DNA from: Cryptomeria japonica
Lineage: Eukaryota > Streptophyta > Pinopsida > Cupressales > Cupressaceae
NCBI RefSeq assembly: GCF_030272615.1
Contig: NC_081406.1
Coordinates: 396,326,439-396,390,438 of the forward strand
DNA: 64,000 nt
Direction of reading: 5' to 3'
Below are positions 1 to 11,581 of the stretch, piece by piece (within the stretch, counting starts at the first letter, position 1; each line of letters starts with the position of its first letter). The position numbers and the translations under genes are program-made. The notes beneath the pieces were generated by a model. That model did not search any database and was not told the DNA's origin. It saw nothing but the letters and a program-made list of their open reading frames with translations.

Positions 1-1150
1 TTTGCTTCACAAGTTTAGCATCAAGAACTAGGACAATGTTATGAGTGACAATCTTAGGATCTATGCCAGGCATGTCAGAATATATCCAAGAAAATATCTC
101 AAGGAATTCATGTAACAAATCAACATATTGCTTTTTCTCTACTTCATCAAGGAATTTACCTATCTTGGTGTTCTTATCTTCAACACAAGGATCCATCTTG
201 ATATAAATGGTGTCATTTATTAGGAGATTGCTTTGTTGAGGAGAATCTCTCAATTGAGGAAATTCTTTAACTATCTCATCATTATTTCTTTCCTTCCCAA
301 AGTAAGCTTCTAAATTTAAACAATAGGGAAAACTATGATTATGGTTATAATGAGGAAGGTTGTCATAAGCTCCCAAGAATTCAGCTAAGGAATCATCAGT
401 AGAACAAACATCCAAACCAAAGATACAAGAAGGGTCAAATTCAATATATTCTGGATATTTTAATGAGAGAGAGGTAGAAATGACATTAAAACTAATAGAT
501 GATCTCTTAGAGGCTTTAGTACGCTTGTAAGGATCATAACCAAGCCCAAATGTCATATTACGAAAGTTGTTTTCCAAGGGAAATTTAATCCCTTGTTCTT
601 GAGCACCACATCCATTTCCATTATATCCACACCTAGATAGGATGTGAAAACCAAGACCATAAAGGTTAGTCATTTCCAAAGAAGAAGAAGGATTCTCAAA
701 AAGTGAAGGATCAAAATCCTCTAAACCAGAAACTAAGGGAGATGAAATCTAAGAAACCACCACAAAGTTATTACTCAATGTCCCAGACAAAGTAGATTGA
801 TTTTTAGGTTCTGCTTCTTCTTTCTTCTTTTCGACCCTAGGTTCTCTAGGGGGAGTTATGTATTCCCCTACGAAAGTAGGATTGAAATCAAGGGATCCCC
901 AATCATCTTCTACAAGAATCTGTTCAGGAGAGAAAACATTCTCAATTATAGAGTCAGGCTGAGAAGATTCTTCCTCAAGAACCTTAGGTCCACTTGAGGA
1001 AGTATCGGGGATTGATCCAGATATAGGAGATGGGTTTCATGAACTAGTCACACTAATCGGAGTAGAACATTTAGAATAATTTTCTAAGATAGTTGGGGAA
1101 GAATTGATTAAAGAGGATTTAGAACTTGATGTTTGTAAACAAGCCTGAAA
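1..1150 (-). pseudogene. Element A pol: linker, G-patch segment and start of reverse transcriptase (broken, cut by window)
   Basis: Read on the minus strand from 1150 to 1, the frame gives an acidic Ser/Pro/Glu-rich linker, then a Gly-rich stretch (about 690-530) shaped like a G-patch (GLGF..., GYNGNGCG, FGLGYDPYK). It ends with EFLEIFSWIYSDMPGID and a VTHNIVL block, the conserved lead-in to plant gypsy RT ('D.FAWSY.DMPGLDP.I..H.L'). RT itself lies beyond base 1. In-frame stops occur near 1040 and 750. Compared with element E, the C-terminal half of the protease and the LLGRPW block are absent at the 1150 junction, so a deletion with a frame change is likely. What is seen is the motif order; the deletion is inferred. 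Confidence 0.75.
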
Positions 1151-1151
1151 T

Positions 1152-2408
1152 CTAGTGTCTCCTAACATGGATAGGAGTAGGTAAACTAACATGACCTACC
1201 TTAATAGGCAAGGTGATGATACCTAGTGAAGATTTAGCAACATTATCAAAACCACGGATAGTGAGAGAATCATGCTTGATAAGAGATGTGTCAACATTGA
1301 TCTTGTGCAACAAGTTAATGCTGCAAACATCAAGGCCAAAACCATTATCCACTAATGTTCATCTTATCACATTATCATTTATGATGACCACAATCATTAA
1401 GGGATCATAATGTTGTTGAATTTCACTAGAAGGCAGCTCGTCTTGTGTAAACACAATCTGAGCCTTAGGTGATGTAATAGAGTGAATCAAGGAAGCCATA
1501 TTATTGGATGTCACTACGGGTGGGAAATTCAATGTTTTCAAGGCATCTTTTAGCATTCCATGATGAGTCGAGGAAGTTTGAAGAAAATCCCAAAGGGATA
1601 TCTTGGCAGGAGTAGCTTTAAGTTGTTCGACAAGATCATATTCCTTACCAAGGGTTTGTGAAATATGAGGTGCTTGAGGAAGAATGAGTTGAGGATCGGG
1701 TAGAGGAGTTGGAACAACCAGAGGAGGGTTAGGTTGCCTATTGTTTCTTGTGTTATAGGTATGGGCAACTACATTAAAACTCTCCTTAGTAAGTTGTCTA
1801 GAATAGCTATAAGGACTCTTAGTGGGATTCCTTCCTTGAACCCTAATGATAGGTTTGTTTGGAGTGCTAAAGGAATCATGACCATATCCACCTTGAACCG
1901 TGAAAAGAGGTTGATTAAGAAGAGGTGAAGTTGGAGAAGGAAAAGAACCTTGGACAACAAAAAGTGGTTTTCTATGTTCATTCACATTGGTCATGTTGAT
2001 TAAACTTTTAGATGCATTATTCTTATTTGAAAGTCTCGGCAGAGACATAAAGTCATCAAGGGTGTCATCCAATAAAGCATGGTCATAGTGATTGAAAGGC
2101 TTATCTTTGGACTCAAAAGGAGACATAATATCATAGAGGAAATCATGGGAATCAACTATGTTGCTACATCTAGTGGAGGAGTTGATAGGAATATACCCAT
2201 GAGAGGAATCATTCAACTTATCTTTCTCATCACCATGAAATGGCATAGTAACAAGGTTGATTAACTTTTGACAAAATGGAGGTTTAGAAGGCTTAGGGTA
2301 AAAAAAATCATCTACAGCTTCATCTAATTCATCCTTACTAAACTCATAATCAACAAAATTGCATACATCATCAAAAGCATTAACTTATTGCAAATATAAA
2401 TCTGACAT
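1152..2408 (-). pseudogene. Element A gag C-terminal region and aspartic protease (broken)
   Basis: A minus-strand frame begins at ATG 2408 and continues, with a TAA after seven codons and a TGA near 1357, to 1152. It holds a Pro/Asn-rich gag region and the linker EYDLVEQLKATPAKISLWD, which in plant gypsy polyproteins sits just before the protease, then an IVFTQDELP block. The protease follows at 1352-1152 with DNGFGLDVCS in place of the usual D-(S/T/G)-G-(A/S) site, and a GIITLPIKVG strand. No capsid-like domain is visible, so gag appears shortened. The same segments recur in element E at 50040-50600. It is inactive because of the stops and the truncated protease. Confidence 0.8.
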
Positions 2409-2575
2409 TTTGAAATGGAAATTGTATGAAACTTAAACACACAATGCAAGGAAAATGAAAGAAACATATATATTTTTTTTTTTTTTTTTTCTCTTTTCCT
2501 TTTTTTTTTAATGTTTTGAAAGCAAATGAAATAAACTAGATCTAGATCTAACAATTCAATGCAAATGAAATTGGA

Positions 2576-2593
2576 TTCATGTCGGGTTCACCA
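2576..2593 (-). other. Primer-binding site of element A
   Basis: Minus-strand TGGTGAACCCGACATGAA lies a few bases inside the LTR edge. It closely resembles the TGGTGAACCCAACGTGAAC of element E at 44774. It begins with TGG, as expected for pairing with the CCA end of a tRNA; I could not name the tRNA. Confidence 0.65.
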
Positions 2594-2597
2594 AAGA

Positions 2598-4054
2598 TGT
2601 GTAGGGGAAAAAGTGAGACTAAGTATGGAAACCCTAATCCCACTCTCATAAACACTCATGGAATATGAAAGAGCCCAGGGAGGTAACGCGCATTGGCTAC
2701 TTCTTATGAGAAAGAGAGAGTCATGGATTACCTCTTAAGTTTTCTATTCCTTTGTTGTAAATGGGAGAGAGAAATGATGCAAAATGTAATCTAACCTAGA
2801 AAGAAAGTAAGCAAGAAAAGCCTAATTTGAGAATGCAGATCAAAGAACAACTGATACACTGCTAAAAAGTATAGATTAGAAGGAAAAATTAGAGGTGCAC
2901 CTATGTCTAAAATCTAAGCAAAAATGTTCAGACCAGGGTGCCACACCACTGTCCTGATTCTGCAATTTTGGAGCTGCAACTAAGAGGAAGGATTCTAAGA
3001 TCTGTAAGTTGTTGTTCTGCTAAGTCCTGCTGATAGAGGGCAGGACTAGGGCACCACACCCCTATCTTGGGTAGGACCAGGGTTCCATGCCCCTGTCCCT
3101 TATAGGTTTCTACACTTTCTGAGGTTTTTGGGTGGTGTAGATGCATGTTCCAGACCTAAGAATGAAAGTAAACAACTTAGATTAGCCCTAAAGAGTAAAC
3201 CCTAATTGCTTATAATTGACAAAGTAAATGCTCTAAATCCATAATGCAAAGTAATCTAAAGCATGTGAATATGAATCAAAATGAAGCTTATGAAAATATT
3301 TGAAAAACAACATGAAACCATACCCAACCCCAAGGTAGAGGTACAAGCCAATCGTCATTCAGTGATCTCCTATTGTTCTTCTACATCTTCAAAAGCTCCC
3401 AATTTTTAAAATGATGCTTGATGAATATTTGATGGATGAATGTTGAATATTGTTGAAGAATCCAAAGATCTACTCTTTCACTTCAAAGAAGGCTCTAATA
3501 CTCCAAAAACCTGCTCTTAGATTCTTAGAAGAAGACCCCTTCAAAAGAAGAATCAAAGCTCGTAAGTATGAAACCCTAGATCCCAATTTCATGTTTAGGC
3601 CAACCTAGGATTTGAATTTCCCACTAATATTTTTGGGTGAAGCATTATCATATCATAGAATTGTGCTCCCAAAATTTCAAGAAAAAAGTTGTGGACCATG
3701 TGCATTCTCACCATGGTCCGACCAACTTTTCACTAAATTTTCAGGGTCCTTAGATATGATGATATTAGAGCGCATCCCAAAGTTACAGCCAATTTCAAGA
3801 TGTTTTCATATGTGAAATCGGCCTAAACGGTCAAAGTAAGACATAATTAGGGTTTATGATTAAATGATTCACTACAGAAACAATATGAAAAGGGGCACGC
3901 TAAGGATAAAGGGCCCAACTTTTTAATGTGTAAAGTGATGAGATAGGACCTTAGATTTAATTAAATTAATTAATTAAATGCTTAAGGGGGAATTAGAAAT
4001 GCAAGATAAAAAACACACTAAAGTGGGTGCTAACCTAAGTGTGAAATTGTACCA
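2598..4054 (-). repeat. 5' LTR of element A (outer edge uncertain)
   Basis: The LTR reaches inward to TGTGTAGGGG on the plus strand, which is a terminal CA on the element strand, next to the primer site. The suggested outer edge at about 4054 would give ~1.45 kb, close to the 1,547 bp LTRs of element E. It contains three copies of a C-rich motif (2931-3098) and an AT-rich TTAATTAATTAA stretch near 3960. No second LTR is in the window. Confidence 0.5.
2931..3098. repeat. Three imperfect copies of a ~26 bp motif inside the A LTR
   Basis: Copies at 2931-2956, 3043-3068 and 3073-3098 share the core GGACYAGGGYDCCAYRCCCC followed by TGTC or TATC. The spacing is irregular (about 112 and 30 bp). The pattern resembles the short repeated motifs in other LTRs and leaders of this window; function unknown. 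Confidence 0.6.
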
Positions 4055-4285
4055 CCCTAGCAAGGGTGTATAATTTATGACACTATAGTATATTAGATAG
4101 TTGAGATCGGATCTTCTCCCTTCAAGATTATCTCTTGTTCGAATGCAGTGAGAGCAAGGGGCAGGCATCAAAACATTGACCATTCATAAGAGTGACCTGA
4201 AATATCATTCATCCTCAATCGTGAATGATCTTCTTGAGGGCCCATGTGACTATTTACCCATCAGCCCGACTGAACAAATAGAATT

Positions 4286-4305
4286 CCCCATTAGAATAGT
4301 AGGGG
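4286..4305. repeat. Near-palindromic motif CCCCATTAGAATAGTAGGGG
   Basis: This is the first of about nine occurrences of the motif in the old locus (4055-6075 and 14729-16560). The copy at 4733-4751 is its exact reverse complement over 19 bases, so the two form an inverted pair 427 bp apart. Confidence 0.8.
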
Positions 4306-4732
4306 CGAGGCTTGACTATAGATAGAAGCATTAAACTATTCCCTCACCGCGTGGCCTGGTATGAGGTATTTTTCCTCTGGCATTATCATCCGAGCCTAGA
4401 TAGATTGAAACATGAAATCATGAAAGGAGAGGTGTTTGGTGATGAGAATAATAAAGACCATGAATTCAATCTTGTAGGATACCCCACTCCAATTTCTTCA
4501 ACCCTTTCTTCCCCTCTCTCCTCTTTGGAAACCGTGGCCATCTGACCTAGGAAAAGCATTGAGTTTAGTGAACATGATTTTAGATCGGGTGGGAGGGAGA
4601 CTCAATTATAGCAAGCCACTTCTGCCTATATTGGTGCTATATCTCAAAGTAGTGAGCAGGTCAATCTCAAGTGTCATTAAGCCTACTGATGTGGTTGGGC
4701 AAGAAGAATGATATAGTGGATTGGCCCTATCT

Positions 4733-4751
4733 CCCTACTATTCTAATGGGG
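4733..4751. repeat. Inverted copy of the near-palindromic motif
   Basis: CCCTACTATTCTAATGGGG is the reverse complement of 4286-4304. Other copies are at 15331, 15698, 15905, 16131, 16397 and 16503. Confidence 0.8.
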
Positions 4752-6075
4752 TGTGGAAAGGAAAATAGTTGTTGGGATGGGCCTTAACAAGTAAGTTGTT
4801 TCATCCTAAGAACTACGAGAACCAACCAAAGTTGATAAGATTAAGGGGTGCTCACTATGGTGGCTTGATCGACAATGACTGGTGGGACCTTTGTCAATCA
4901 CCTTCACTTCCCACCTTGCCCCTCCCATATCCTTATCATCTATGTTGGGTGCAATAGAATGGCCCTCATTTTTTGGTTAATAAATGTTGTTCTATCACAT
5001 TTGCTATTGGACTATTTTGTGACACTAACGACTGTGAAGTATCACCCCTTGACTACTCTGATTTTCTCTTGGGCATTCCATACCAATAACACTATAATGC
5101 ACTTTATATGATGCCAACCACAACACCTATAAGCTCCATAAAGATGACAAAACATATGAACTCACCTCTGCTACAATACCTCTTCCCCATACTGCGACAA
5201 CATAATAATTCATCTTGGACAAATGCCTTTCTCTCTTAGTTCTACCTTGTAGCATGTCGGTTCACCTATTTACTCCTTCCTCATTCCACATTGTACGTTC
5301 CTATCCTCCTCCTACTCCAGTGAACCTACCTACATCCCCTCTTACCCTCACACCCAGGCTCTCCTTTTCCTATATCTCCTTCCCTATACCTCATGCCCCA
5401 CTTTCTATAGTGTGCTCCTAATTCTTTCATATACTATAGAAATGAAATCTACAACATCTCTAATGGTTTCTACTGTGTGCCATCCTCTTGTATTAGCTTG
5501 TGGGATTCACAAACACCAGTATTTGAACACTACATTATTACATACAACAATGGTTCTTCAACTATTGTTCCTCATCAGTTTTGTCTCTCATCCCACTTTT
5601 CTTCTTTTGACCAGTCAGGCCTACAAGCCTATGAACCATAGCCCAACTCTTCTTTCTATAGCACCAACAATGCCAAAGACACTACATTCATTTCATCTCA
5701 TAGCACGTATCATGTATAGAAAGTAGAAATGCCTTGCTCCCTGAGTGCAACACAACCATGATTCTTCTCATTCTCTTTCTATTACCTGGCCATATAACCA
5801 CTATTCCTCTATTAAACTCTACTACAAAGCCCTGGGCTATTACCCACTATCATCTTGGGAGTTTGGTTCTTATATCCATTCCAAAAAGAGCTACATGCTT
5901 CCTATTGCACATGGTTTCTACTCAAGGAACCAATACAAAGATTAGAAATAATGATCTATGGGTGGGGCATATCTTTCTTGATGATGTTCCATTTCTCTTT
6001 GTAGTACCACATCCAAATTATAGTGTCATCTATTAAGGAATAGGGCATAAGTATACATACCACCATTCTACCCTT

Positions 6076-6872
6076 TGTTGGCAAATGCACACTCCAATGA
6101 GAAATTGTAGGTGTTTGAAGGTATTCTCATTGATGGAAACCTTACAATCATGTGATACCGGTAGACAGACTTAGACACCGACACCGGTAGACTCTACACC
6201 GGCATATAGAACACCGACACCGAAAAGGAAGAATACCGACACCTTGGCCGACAACAATTTTGTATAAATATATTTTGTAATTAATTGTAAAATTTTTTGT
6301 AAACCGAGATGGTGGATTGTAATATGACTCATATATTTATGAGATCATTGTAGATCATTTAGTAGACAAGATATAAGGTGATTGATGAAAGGAATACCGC
6401 AGACCTAATGTGCGAATTATTAGGTTAAGGGTTTATGTATGTAGCAGAGCTTAAACCGGTACTGAATCTGGCATAGCAGATGCTGATTTGAAGTAGTACA
6501 AGACATTGGATTAGTATAATCCATTTTTGTAAGTCAGTGTGACTTCTTTTGTAACTGAGCAGTGAGCTCTAGGCACTTGGCCTTCCTGCATGTGCAGGCC
6601 CCTATTGTAAGTAGTAATATTCTCTTATTGGCTAGTAAGTGAATATTGTGGGTCACAAATCCCACTGAGGTTTTTCCCACACTGGGTTTCCTCATTAAAA
6701 TATTGTGTTATGGTGTGCTTTTCATGTTGTGGTTGTTATTCTTATTTGTTGCATTATTTCTTGTTTACCGGTACACAGTTTTAATATTTTTTCATCTTAT
6801 AAGTTGAGAAAATTATATAACCGGTCAGATACTGATTCACCCCCCCTCTCAGTATCTTTGGGAATCCTAACA
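6076..6872 (+). repeat. 5' LTR of element B
   Basis: The LTR starts TGTTGG and ends CCTAACA. Its 3' part holds the C-rich GATTCACCCCCC stretch typical of plant copia LTR ends. It aligns along its full length with 13925-14728, with scattered substitutions (a few percent by eye). Confidence 0.93.
6263..6272 (+). promoter_or_regulatory. Candidate TATA box of element B 5' LTR
   Basis: TATAAATATA lies about 188 bp into the LTR and is kept in the 3' LTR at 14112. A TATA element in this part of an LTR is the expected place for the element promoter; there is no direct proof of use. Confidence 0.45.
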
Positions 6873-6874
6873 AT

Positions 6875-6886
6875 TGGCATCAGAGC
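6875..6886 (+). other. Primer-binding site of element B
   Basis: TGGCATCAGAGC starts 2 bases after the 5' LTR. It differs by one base from the common plant site TGGTATCAGAGC, which pairs with initiator methionine tRNA and is seen intact in element F at 63862. Confidence 0.85.
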
Positions 6887-6943
6887 TTGGTCCTCTATTT
6901 TCAAAATCCTAACATCTTGAGGAAGATCTTGTCACTAGTAGAG

Positions 6944-7843
6944 ATGGAAAACTTGAGAAAATAATTGGAAACAACTCTTTCAGACTATGATGCAGAAAAA
7001 GTGAAGAATATCAAACTTGAAGATATTCTGAAGGCTGCTCAGGATATTATTCGAGGACTTCAAGAAAATTTCACTATAGAAAGAAATAAAAGAAGAGAAC
7101 TTTGTGAGAAGATGCAGAAAGAGGAAGATGAAAAGAAAACTCTTAATGATCTGGTGAACCAACTGAGACAATATAACTGTACAATGAAGAATGAGATGCA
7201 AGATATGACTATGAGATTCTATAAAGAAATTGAAGATAGAAAGAAGAGTGAATATGACTTAACTAGAAGACTAAATGATGATGGAAATGAAAACACAAGA
7301 CTCAGTCATGAGAATGATATGTTGAAGACAGATTTGATGCATATACAAAATGATAGAACAGAACTCATGAGACAGAAAGGAATCTTGGAGAATGAACTGA
7401 CTGCTGCAAATCAACACAAAGAGAAATTCAAGAAAAGTTCAGAAGAACTTGCTGACATGTTGAAGAATCAGAAACCTAATGGTGATACAAATGGCCTTGG
7501 CTTTGAAACTGGTGAAAGCTCTAGTACTGCAAACAATCATGATCATAGAAAACTGGTAAGACAACCTAATGCTTACAAATTGAATGGGAAATGCTTTAAC
7601 TATAACAAGTATGGTCATAGAGCAAATCAGTGTAGATCTAGAAATTATCAGAACACTAATACACCCACCGGTCAATTTTCTAAATGCAACAAAATTGGTC
7701 ATAACTCAGAAAATTGTAGAATGAATGTAAGATGTTATGTTTGTGGAAGATTTGGACACTTATCTAATCAATGCAGAACACATACCAGCATAGGATATGG
7801 GAAAGCTATTCAGAAAAAACAATGTGACTTGTTATGCTTGTAA
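6944..7843 (+). pseudogene. Element B ORF1: gag-like coiled coil plus zinc knuckles (broken)
   Basis: The frame starts at ATG 6944, has a TAA after six codons, then runs open to 7843. The first ~170 residues are Glu/Lys/Asn-rich with heptad character, a likely coiled coil. The C-terminal part holds CCHC zinc knuckles: CFNYNKYGHRANQC (second Cys changed), FSKCNKIGHNSENC (first Cys changed) and CYVCGRFGHLSNQC (intact). A fourth, CYACNKIGHIAKFC, follows in another frame at about 7835-7875, so a frameshift near 7820 ended the ORF early. Zinc knuckles mark retroelement nucleocapsid, which binds RNA. I see no usual copia capsid domain ahead of them. 7876-8362 has no further ORF. Confidence 0.8.
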
Positions 7844-8362
7844 CAAAATTGGACATATTGCAAAATTTTGTAGAAGCAAGTCCTCATGGGCAAATAACAA
7901 AGGTCCTAGTTTTAAAGGTAAAGAAAAGGTTTAAGAGGTAAAGAAAGAATTCTTAAAACAATGGATTAGAAAGTCAGATTAAAATGTTGATGGGAATACT
8001 CCTCCATCGATAGAACAGAGTAACACTCCACCAGCAGGAGACTCCTCATCTAACTAAAGGAAAATCCTTTGGGGGTTTAGCAACAAATTGAAAAAACATG
8101 CTATTATACCCTTGGTTGATGGTAAGAAGTTGAATTACTTCTATACCAGTAGATGAGTTAAATTGTGACTTAACCGGCAAGCATTAAATGTGGTAGTGGG
8201 AGAAAATAACATTATAAAGCAAGTGTTTTGGCTCCTTTTTCATTCACCGAGAATTCAAATCTTTGAGAGCGCAAAAATTTCCGAGTGAAGACATCCTTAG
8301 CAAAAAAGTGAAGCAGCTCATCCAAGCATTCATCCTTAAGGCAGATTGAGGTATTTATAACT

Positions 8363-9986
8363 ATGGCTTCTTCATCCACTCCTGAATTTATTGCAAACCC
8401 TACTGTGATTGAGGTTATTAAGCACCCTAGACCTTTATTTAAACTGGTTCCCAAAATTGCGAAGAAAGATGATAACACAGGTGTATTCTCTCAAATTCCT
8501 AAGGGAGTAGTATATGTTGAAGACCCTAGGATATACATACATTGTCAAATAGAGGAATTAGGTGATGATGAGATCAAAAACATGTATAGGACTGTGATTT
8601 GTGATGTAGATGGTAATGTCAAGATGGAACATATGGTAGTAGAAACCCTAGGCTTTGTGGATATTCTTAGCATTCCTGATTTTCCTGAAGATGTAATAAG
8701 AATAGTCCTAAGCAGAGTCCATGGCAAAATATTTTGGTTGGATTCAATTCACAAAATCACCAAAGAAGCAGTACAAGCAGTAACAGGGTTACCTTCCACT
8801 GGTAGCAGACCTGACAGAACAAAGAAAGTCCCAAATGACACAGTGATGAAACTAACCAGTGCAACTTTTGACAAAAGGTCTCTAAGGGTAAATGATGTAA
8901 AGGACATCAATGTCAGATTTATCAGTATGATCTTAGGTTACAAAGCCACACATGCAAATAGGTTGAACTTAGTTTCTAGCCTATGCATCAAAAGTGCATA
9001 TGACATGGTAAATGAAAATGCTAGAATAGATGTGTGTGAATGGCTCAAAGATGAATTGATAGACAATCTAAAGAAGATTAAAGGAGATAAGAAAGGAACC
9101 TTTAGATTTGGAAATTTTCTTTTTTTCCTAATGTTGTATATTACTAAGCAAGTCTCGGTATTGGTAGAAGAGATTTTGGCTTTGATATACTAGTAGGAAA
9201 GCAACTATTCAAAGACAGAGAGAAAAACATAAACGAACACTTTCAAGCATTGAAGGCTCGAATGAAAACAAGAATAAGATTGTCATAGGCAATTTTGGAC
9301 AAATATCAGAAGGAAATATGTTTTCTAATCAAGAAAGATGAAATCTGGATGGAGGTAGTTGTCCCTAGAACTATTTGGGTAACTAAAATGGGATATGAAA
9401 CAGATGATAATATCATAGAAACTTATGCAAAAGCCCTCCTTGCAGCACCAAAGGAACCCACTGAGAAAGTCTTTCAAAATGCAGAAACAATTGAGAGTGG
9501 AATTCAGTCTAGGAAAAGGGTTAAGAAGGTTGAAGAAATAGTAAGGAAAGGAACCTGACAGACAAAGGCAATTAAGGAAGATGTTTTGAAACAAACTAGT
9601 ATAAAATAAAGTGAGTTGGAAGGACTTCAACCAGAAGCTCATGTTTCACCGGTTGGAACCTCTTTTGAGAGTGATATGTGAGCGGTATTCAAAAGGGTAG
9701 AAAGGAAAAGAAAACCCTCATTGGTACCCTCACCCACTCCTAGAAAAACAAGACAAAAGCAACAGGCAGTGAGGCCTCCAGTAAAGAAGTTAACTCCTAA
9801 GAATAAGAAGAAAGTAAATCAATATATTGCTCCACTGGATAAACTCTTAAGTGAAATAATTGAAGATGGAAAGTTGAAAACCATTAGCAAACTGTACAAC
9901 ACACTATCTGTTGATGACAAAGAAAGCATAGAGAACAATGTAATTTTACACTTGGACATCTACAAGAAATTTTTGATGGAAATTGT
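8363..9986 (+). pseudogene. Element B ORF2, 5' part: unknown extra protein
   Basis: ATG 8363 opens 276 codons to a TAG at 9191, after which frame changes carry homologous-looking sequence on through 9295-9558 and 9721-9986. The N-terminal ~270 residues form a compact, non-repetitive, probably globular region (a Leu/Ile-rich segment with ITKEAVQAVTGLP near residue 135, then a 'CEWLKDEL' helix and a hydrophobic segment near the end). The rest is Lys/Glu-rich. I do not recognise the family. The ITKE(V/A)...LP helix resembles the equivalent place in element D's LTR ORF, ITKEVIDVVFELD, which may be chance. The solo LTR at 9987 interrupts it; the rest is at 11582-13667. Confidence 0.65.
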
Positions 9987-9989
9987 TGA
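9723..9989 (+). repeat. Left copy of a 264-267 bp duplicated ORF2 segment
   Basis: Bases from GGTACCCTCACCCACTCC to GGAAATTGTTGA recur at 11582-11848 in direct orientation. By eye I find one difference (G/A near 9781 versus 11640). The two copies bracket the solo LTR exactly, with 3 bases (TGA) of overlap at the left LTR edge. Confidence 0.93.
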
Positions 9990-11581
9990 AATTAGGATTC
10001 ATCAAAAGATAAGTATATCAATCAAAACACAAAACATGATAACATAATCAAAGGAATACTCATGGAAATGAACCTAATTCTAAAGCACATTCAATGAAGG
10101 TATGAAAATGAAGCATTCAAAAGAAAACATTAAGCAAACCAGATCCAAGATTGAATACTCCTTCCATGCGGCTCCATTGTTGTTCTTTCCTCTTCAATAG
10201 TTTTGTGGATCTCACCTACAAGTGCTCACACAATTGAAAGCAAAAAGGCTCAAGAGTACTAGAAACGAAAGTTCGGTAAAAATTCGAGATTCATGAAGGA
10301 TTTGATTGAAGAAAACATCCAATTTATAGAAGAATTGGATAAATGAGCAAATTAGTATGAAAGAGATTTGAATAGAAATTCAAATCAATAATAGCATATC
10401 TATGACAAATTGCTATGCAAAGAGGCTTATGACAAATTTTATGACAAATTGCTATGACATTTTATGACAAATTCTATGACACATTTCTATGTCAAGAATT
10501 TTATGACAATTTTGGACAAATTCTATGACACATTTCTATGTCAAGACAAAACTCTATGACAAATTGCTATGTCAAGAGTATGACGCATGAAGCACACAAA
10601 TAGGGAGAACTAGAGACAAGATAATTAGGTGGAATTTGAATTAGAAAATTAGAAAATAGGTGGAAATTAGGAATTAATGATGATAGGAAATTAGAAATTA
10701 GTGAATTAATCAATAATTTTTCATTTATTAATTAATTCACTCACAAAGAGGAATAATTAGCCAATTAAATGAATATTTAATTGTAATGAGAAAACTTAGG
10801 ATTAATAAATAATTTAGTAATCCTAAAGGAAGAAATGGCAAATTAGGTTAAATGAATAAATCATAAAACCCTAGAAGACGAATTAGAAGTGCGAGGATGA
10901 AAATTAGGTCTATAATTGACTTGATCATGATTTGATTTGATAAATGACCAATGCGACAAAATGATTTGATTGATAGATGCGCCAATTGACGAGGAACAAT
11001 GACAAATTGATCCAAATTGACATAATTGAGACAGACAATGATCGATAGCGAAATCGGTTGAAAAATGACAAAATTGACAAAAGGACAAGAATCGATGACA
11101 AAATAGATTGCAAGACGACAAGATTGAAAATGACCACGATCGATGACAAATCGATCGCATAATGACAAGATTGAAGGATTGATGATAAATCGACAAGATT
11201 GATAAACCGATCGCCAAATGATAAGTTTGAAAACAGGACAAGACCCTAATTAGGATTGACGATGTCCAAAATGATAAGAGTGATAGGAGGACAAAACCCT
11301 AATTAGGATTGACGATGTCCAAAATGATGACAAATGAATACGCACATTGATGCGACAGGGTAAAATCGATCAAAATCATGACTGAATATTGTTGTCGACA
11401 AGACCAAATTCAAGGATGAGATGATTGAAGAATGTAGAGGAATGACTCGATGTTCGCAAATGATAAAGACTAAGTGCGTGACATAGGAGAAATGTTAATG
11501 CGATGCAAAAACCTAAAATGAGGCAATGCGCAAATGTTAAAGTATGACCTTGCAAGCGTTGACCATTTTTGGGTGTCTACA
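9987..11581 (-). repeat. Solo LTR of the element E family, inserted in ORF2 of element B
   Basis: Read on the minus strand it starts TGTAGACACCCAAAAATGGT, like the LTRs of element E at 43222 and 59650. It shares their middle (ATGTCGCAT-type stretch, ATCGATTTGTCATCG arrays, TATAAATTGG) and later TGTCATA repeats. It is 1,595 bp against 1,547 bp in E and is clearly diverged. No internal gag or pol is attached, so it is a solo LTR, normally left by recombination between two LTRs. Instead of a 5 bp target duplication it is flanked by ~265 bp direct repeats. Confidence 0.85.
10395..10590. repeat. TATGACAAATT-type short repeats in the solo LTR
   Basis: About ten variants of CTATGACAAATT or CTATGTCAAGA follow one another with irregular spacing. 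The element E LTRs carry the equivalent run (TTTGTCATAA-type) at 44220-44360 and 60655-60790, so the array is a family trait. Confidence 0.7.

Larger units (their letters stand above)
1..4054 (-). mobile_element. Element A: 5' part of a decayed Ty3/gypsy retrotransposon (G-patch type)
   Basis: On the minus strand the order is LTR (about 4054-2598), primer-binding site (2593-2576), gag plus protease (2408-1152), a G-patch segment and the start of reverse transcriptase (1150-1), which runs off the window. This order matches element E at 43222-61196, and the primer site is nearly the same, so A belongs to a related gypsy group. The reading frame has stops and a break near 1150. The outer LTR edge near 4054 is a guess from a terminal CA and an adjoining change in sequence character; no target duplication can be checked because the other end lies outside. 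Confidence 0.8.
4055..6075. other. Unassigned old sequence, left half of the locus split by element B
   Basis: No intact gene is visible. Two inverted copies of an 18-20 bp near-palindromic motif stand at 4286 and 4733. From about 5215 to 6036 the plus strand is rich in Ser, Tyr, Pro and His codons in shifting frames with many stops; it may be a very old exon or a degraded element, but I recognise no family. The sequence continues on the far side of element B at 14729. Confidence 0.5.

Noticed and set aside
5215-6036. A Tyr/Ser/Pro-rich protein gene before element B
   Set aside because: Frames change every 100-200 bases with stops in all, no start or splice pattern is convincing and no known domain appears. 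Kept only as unassigned sequence.
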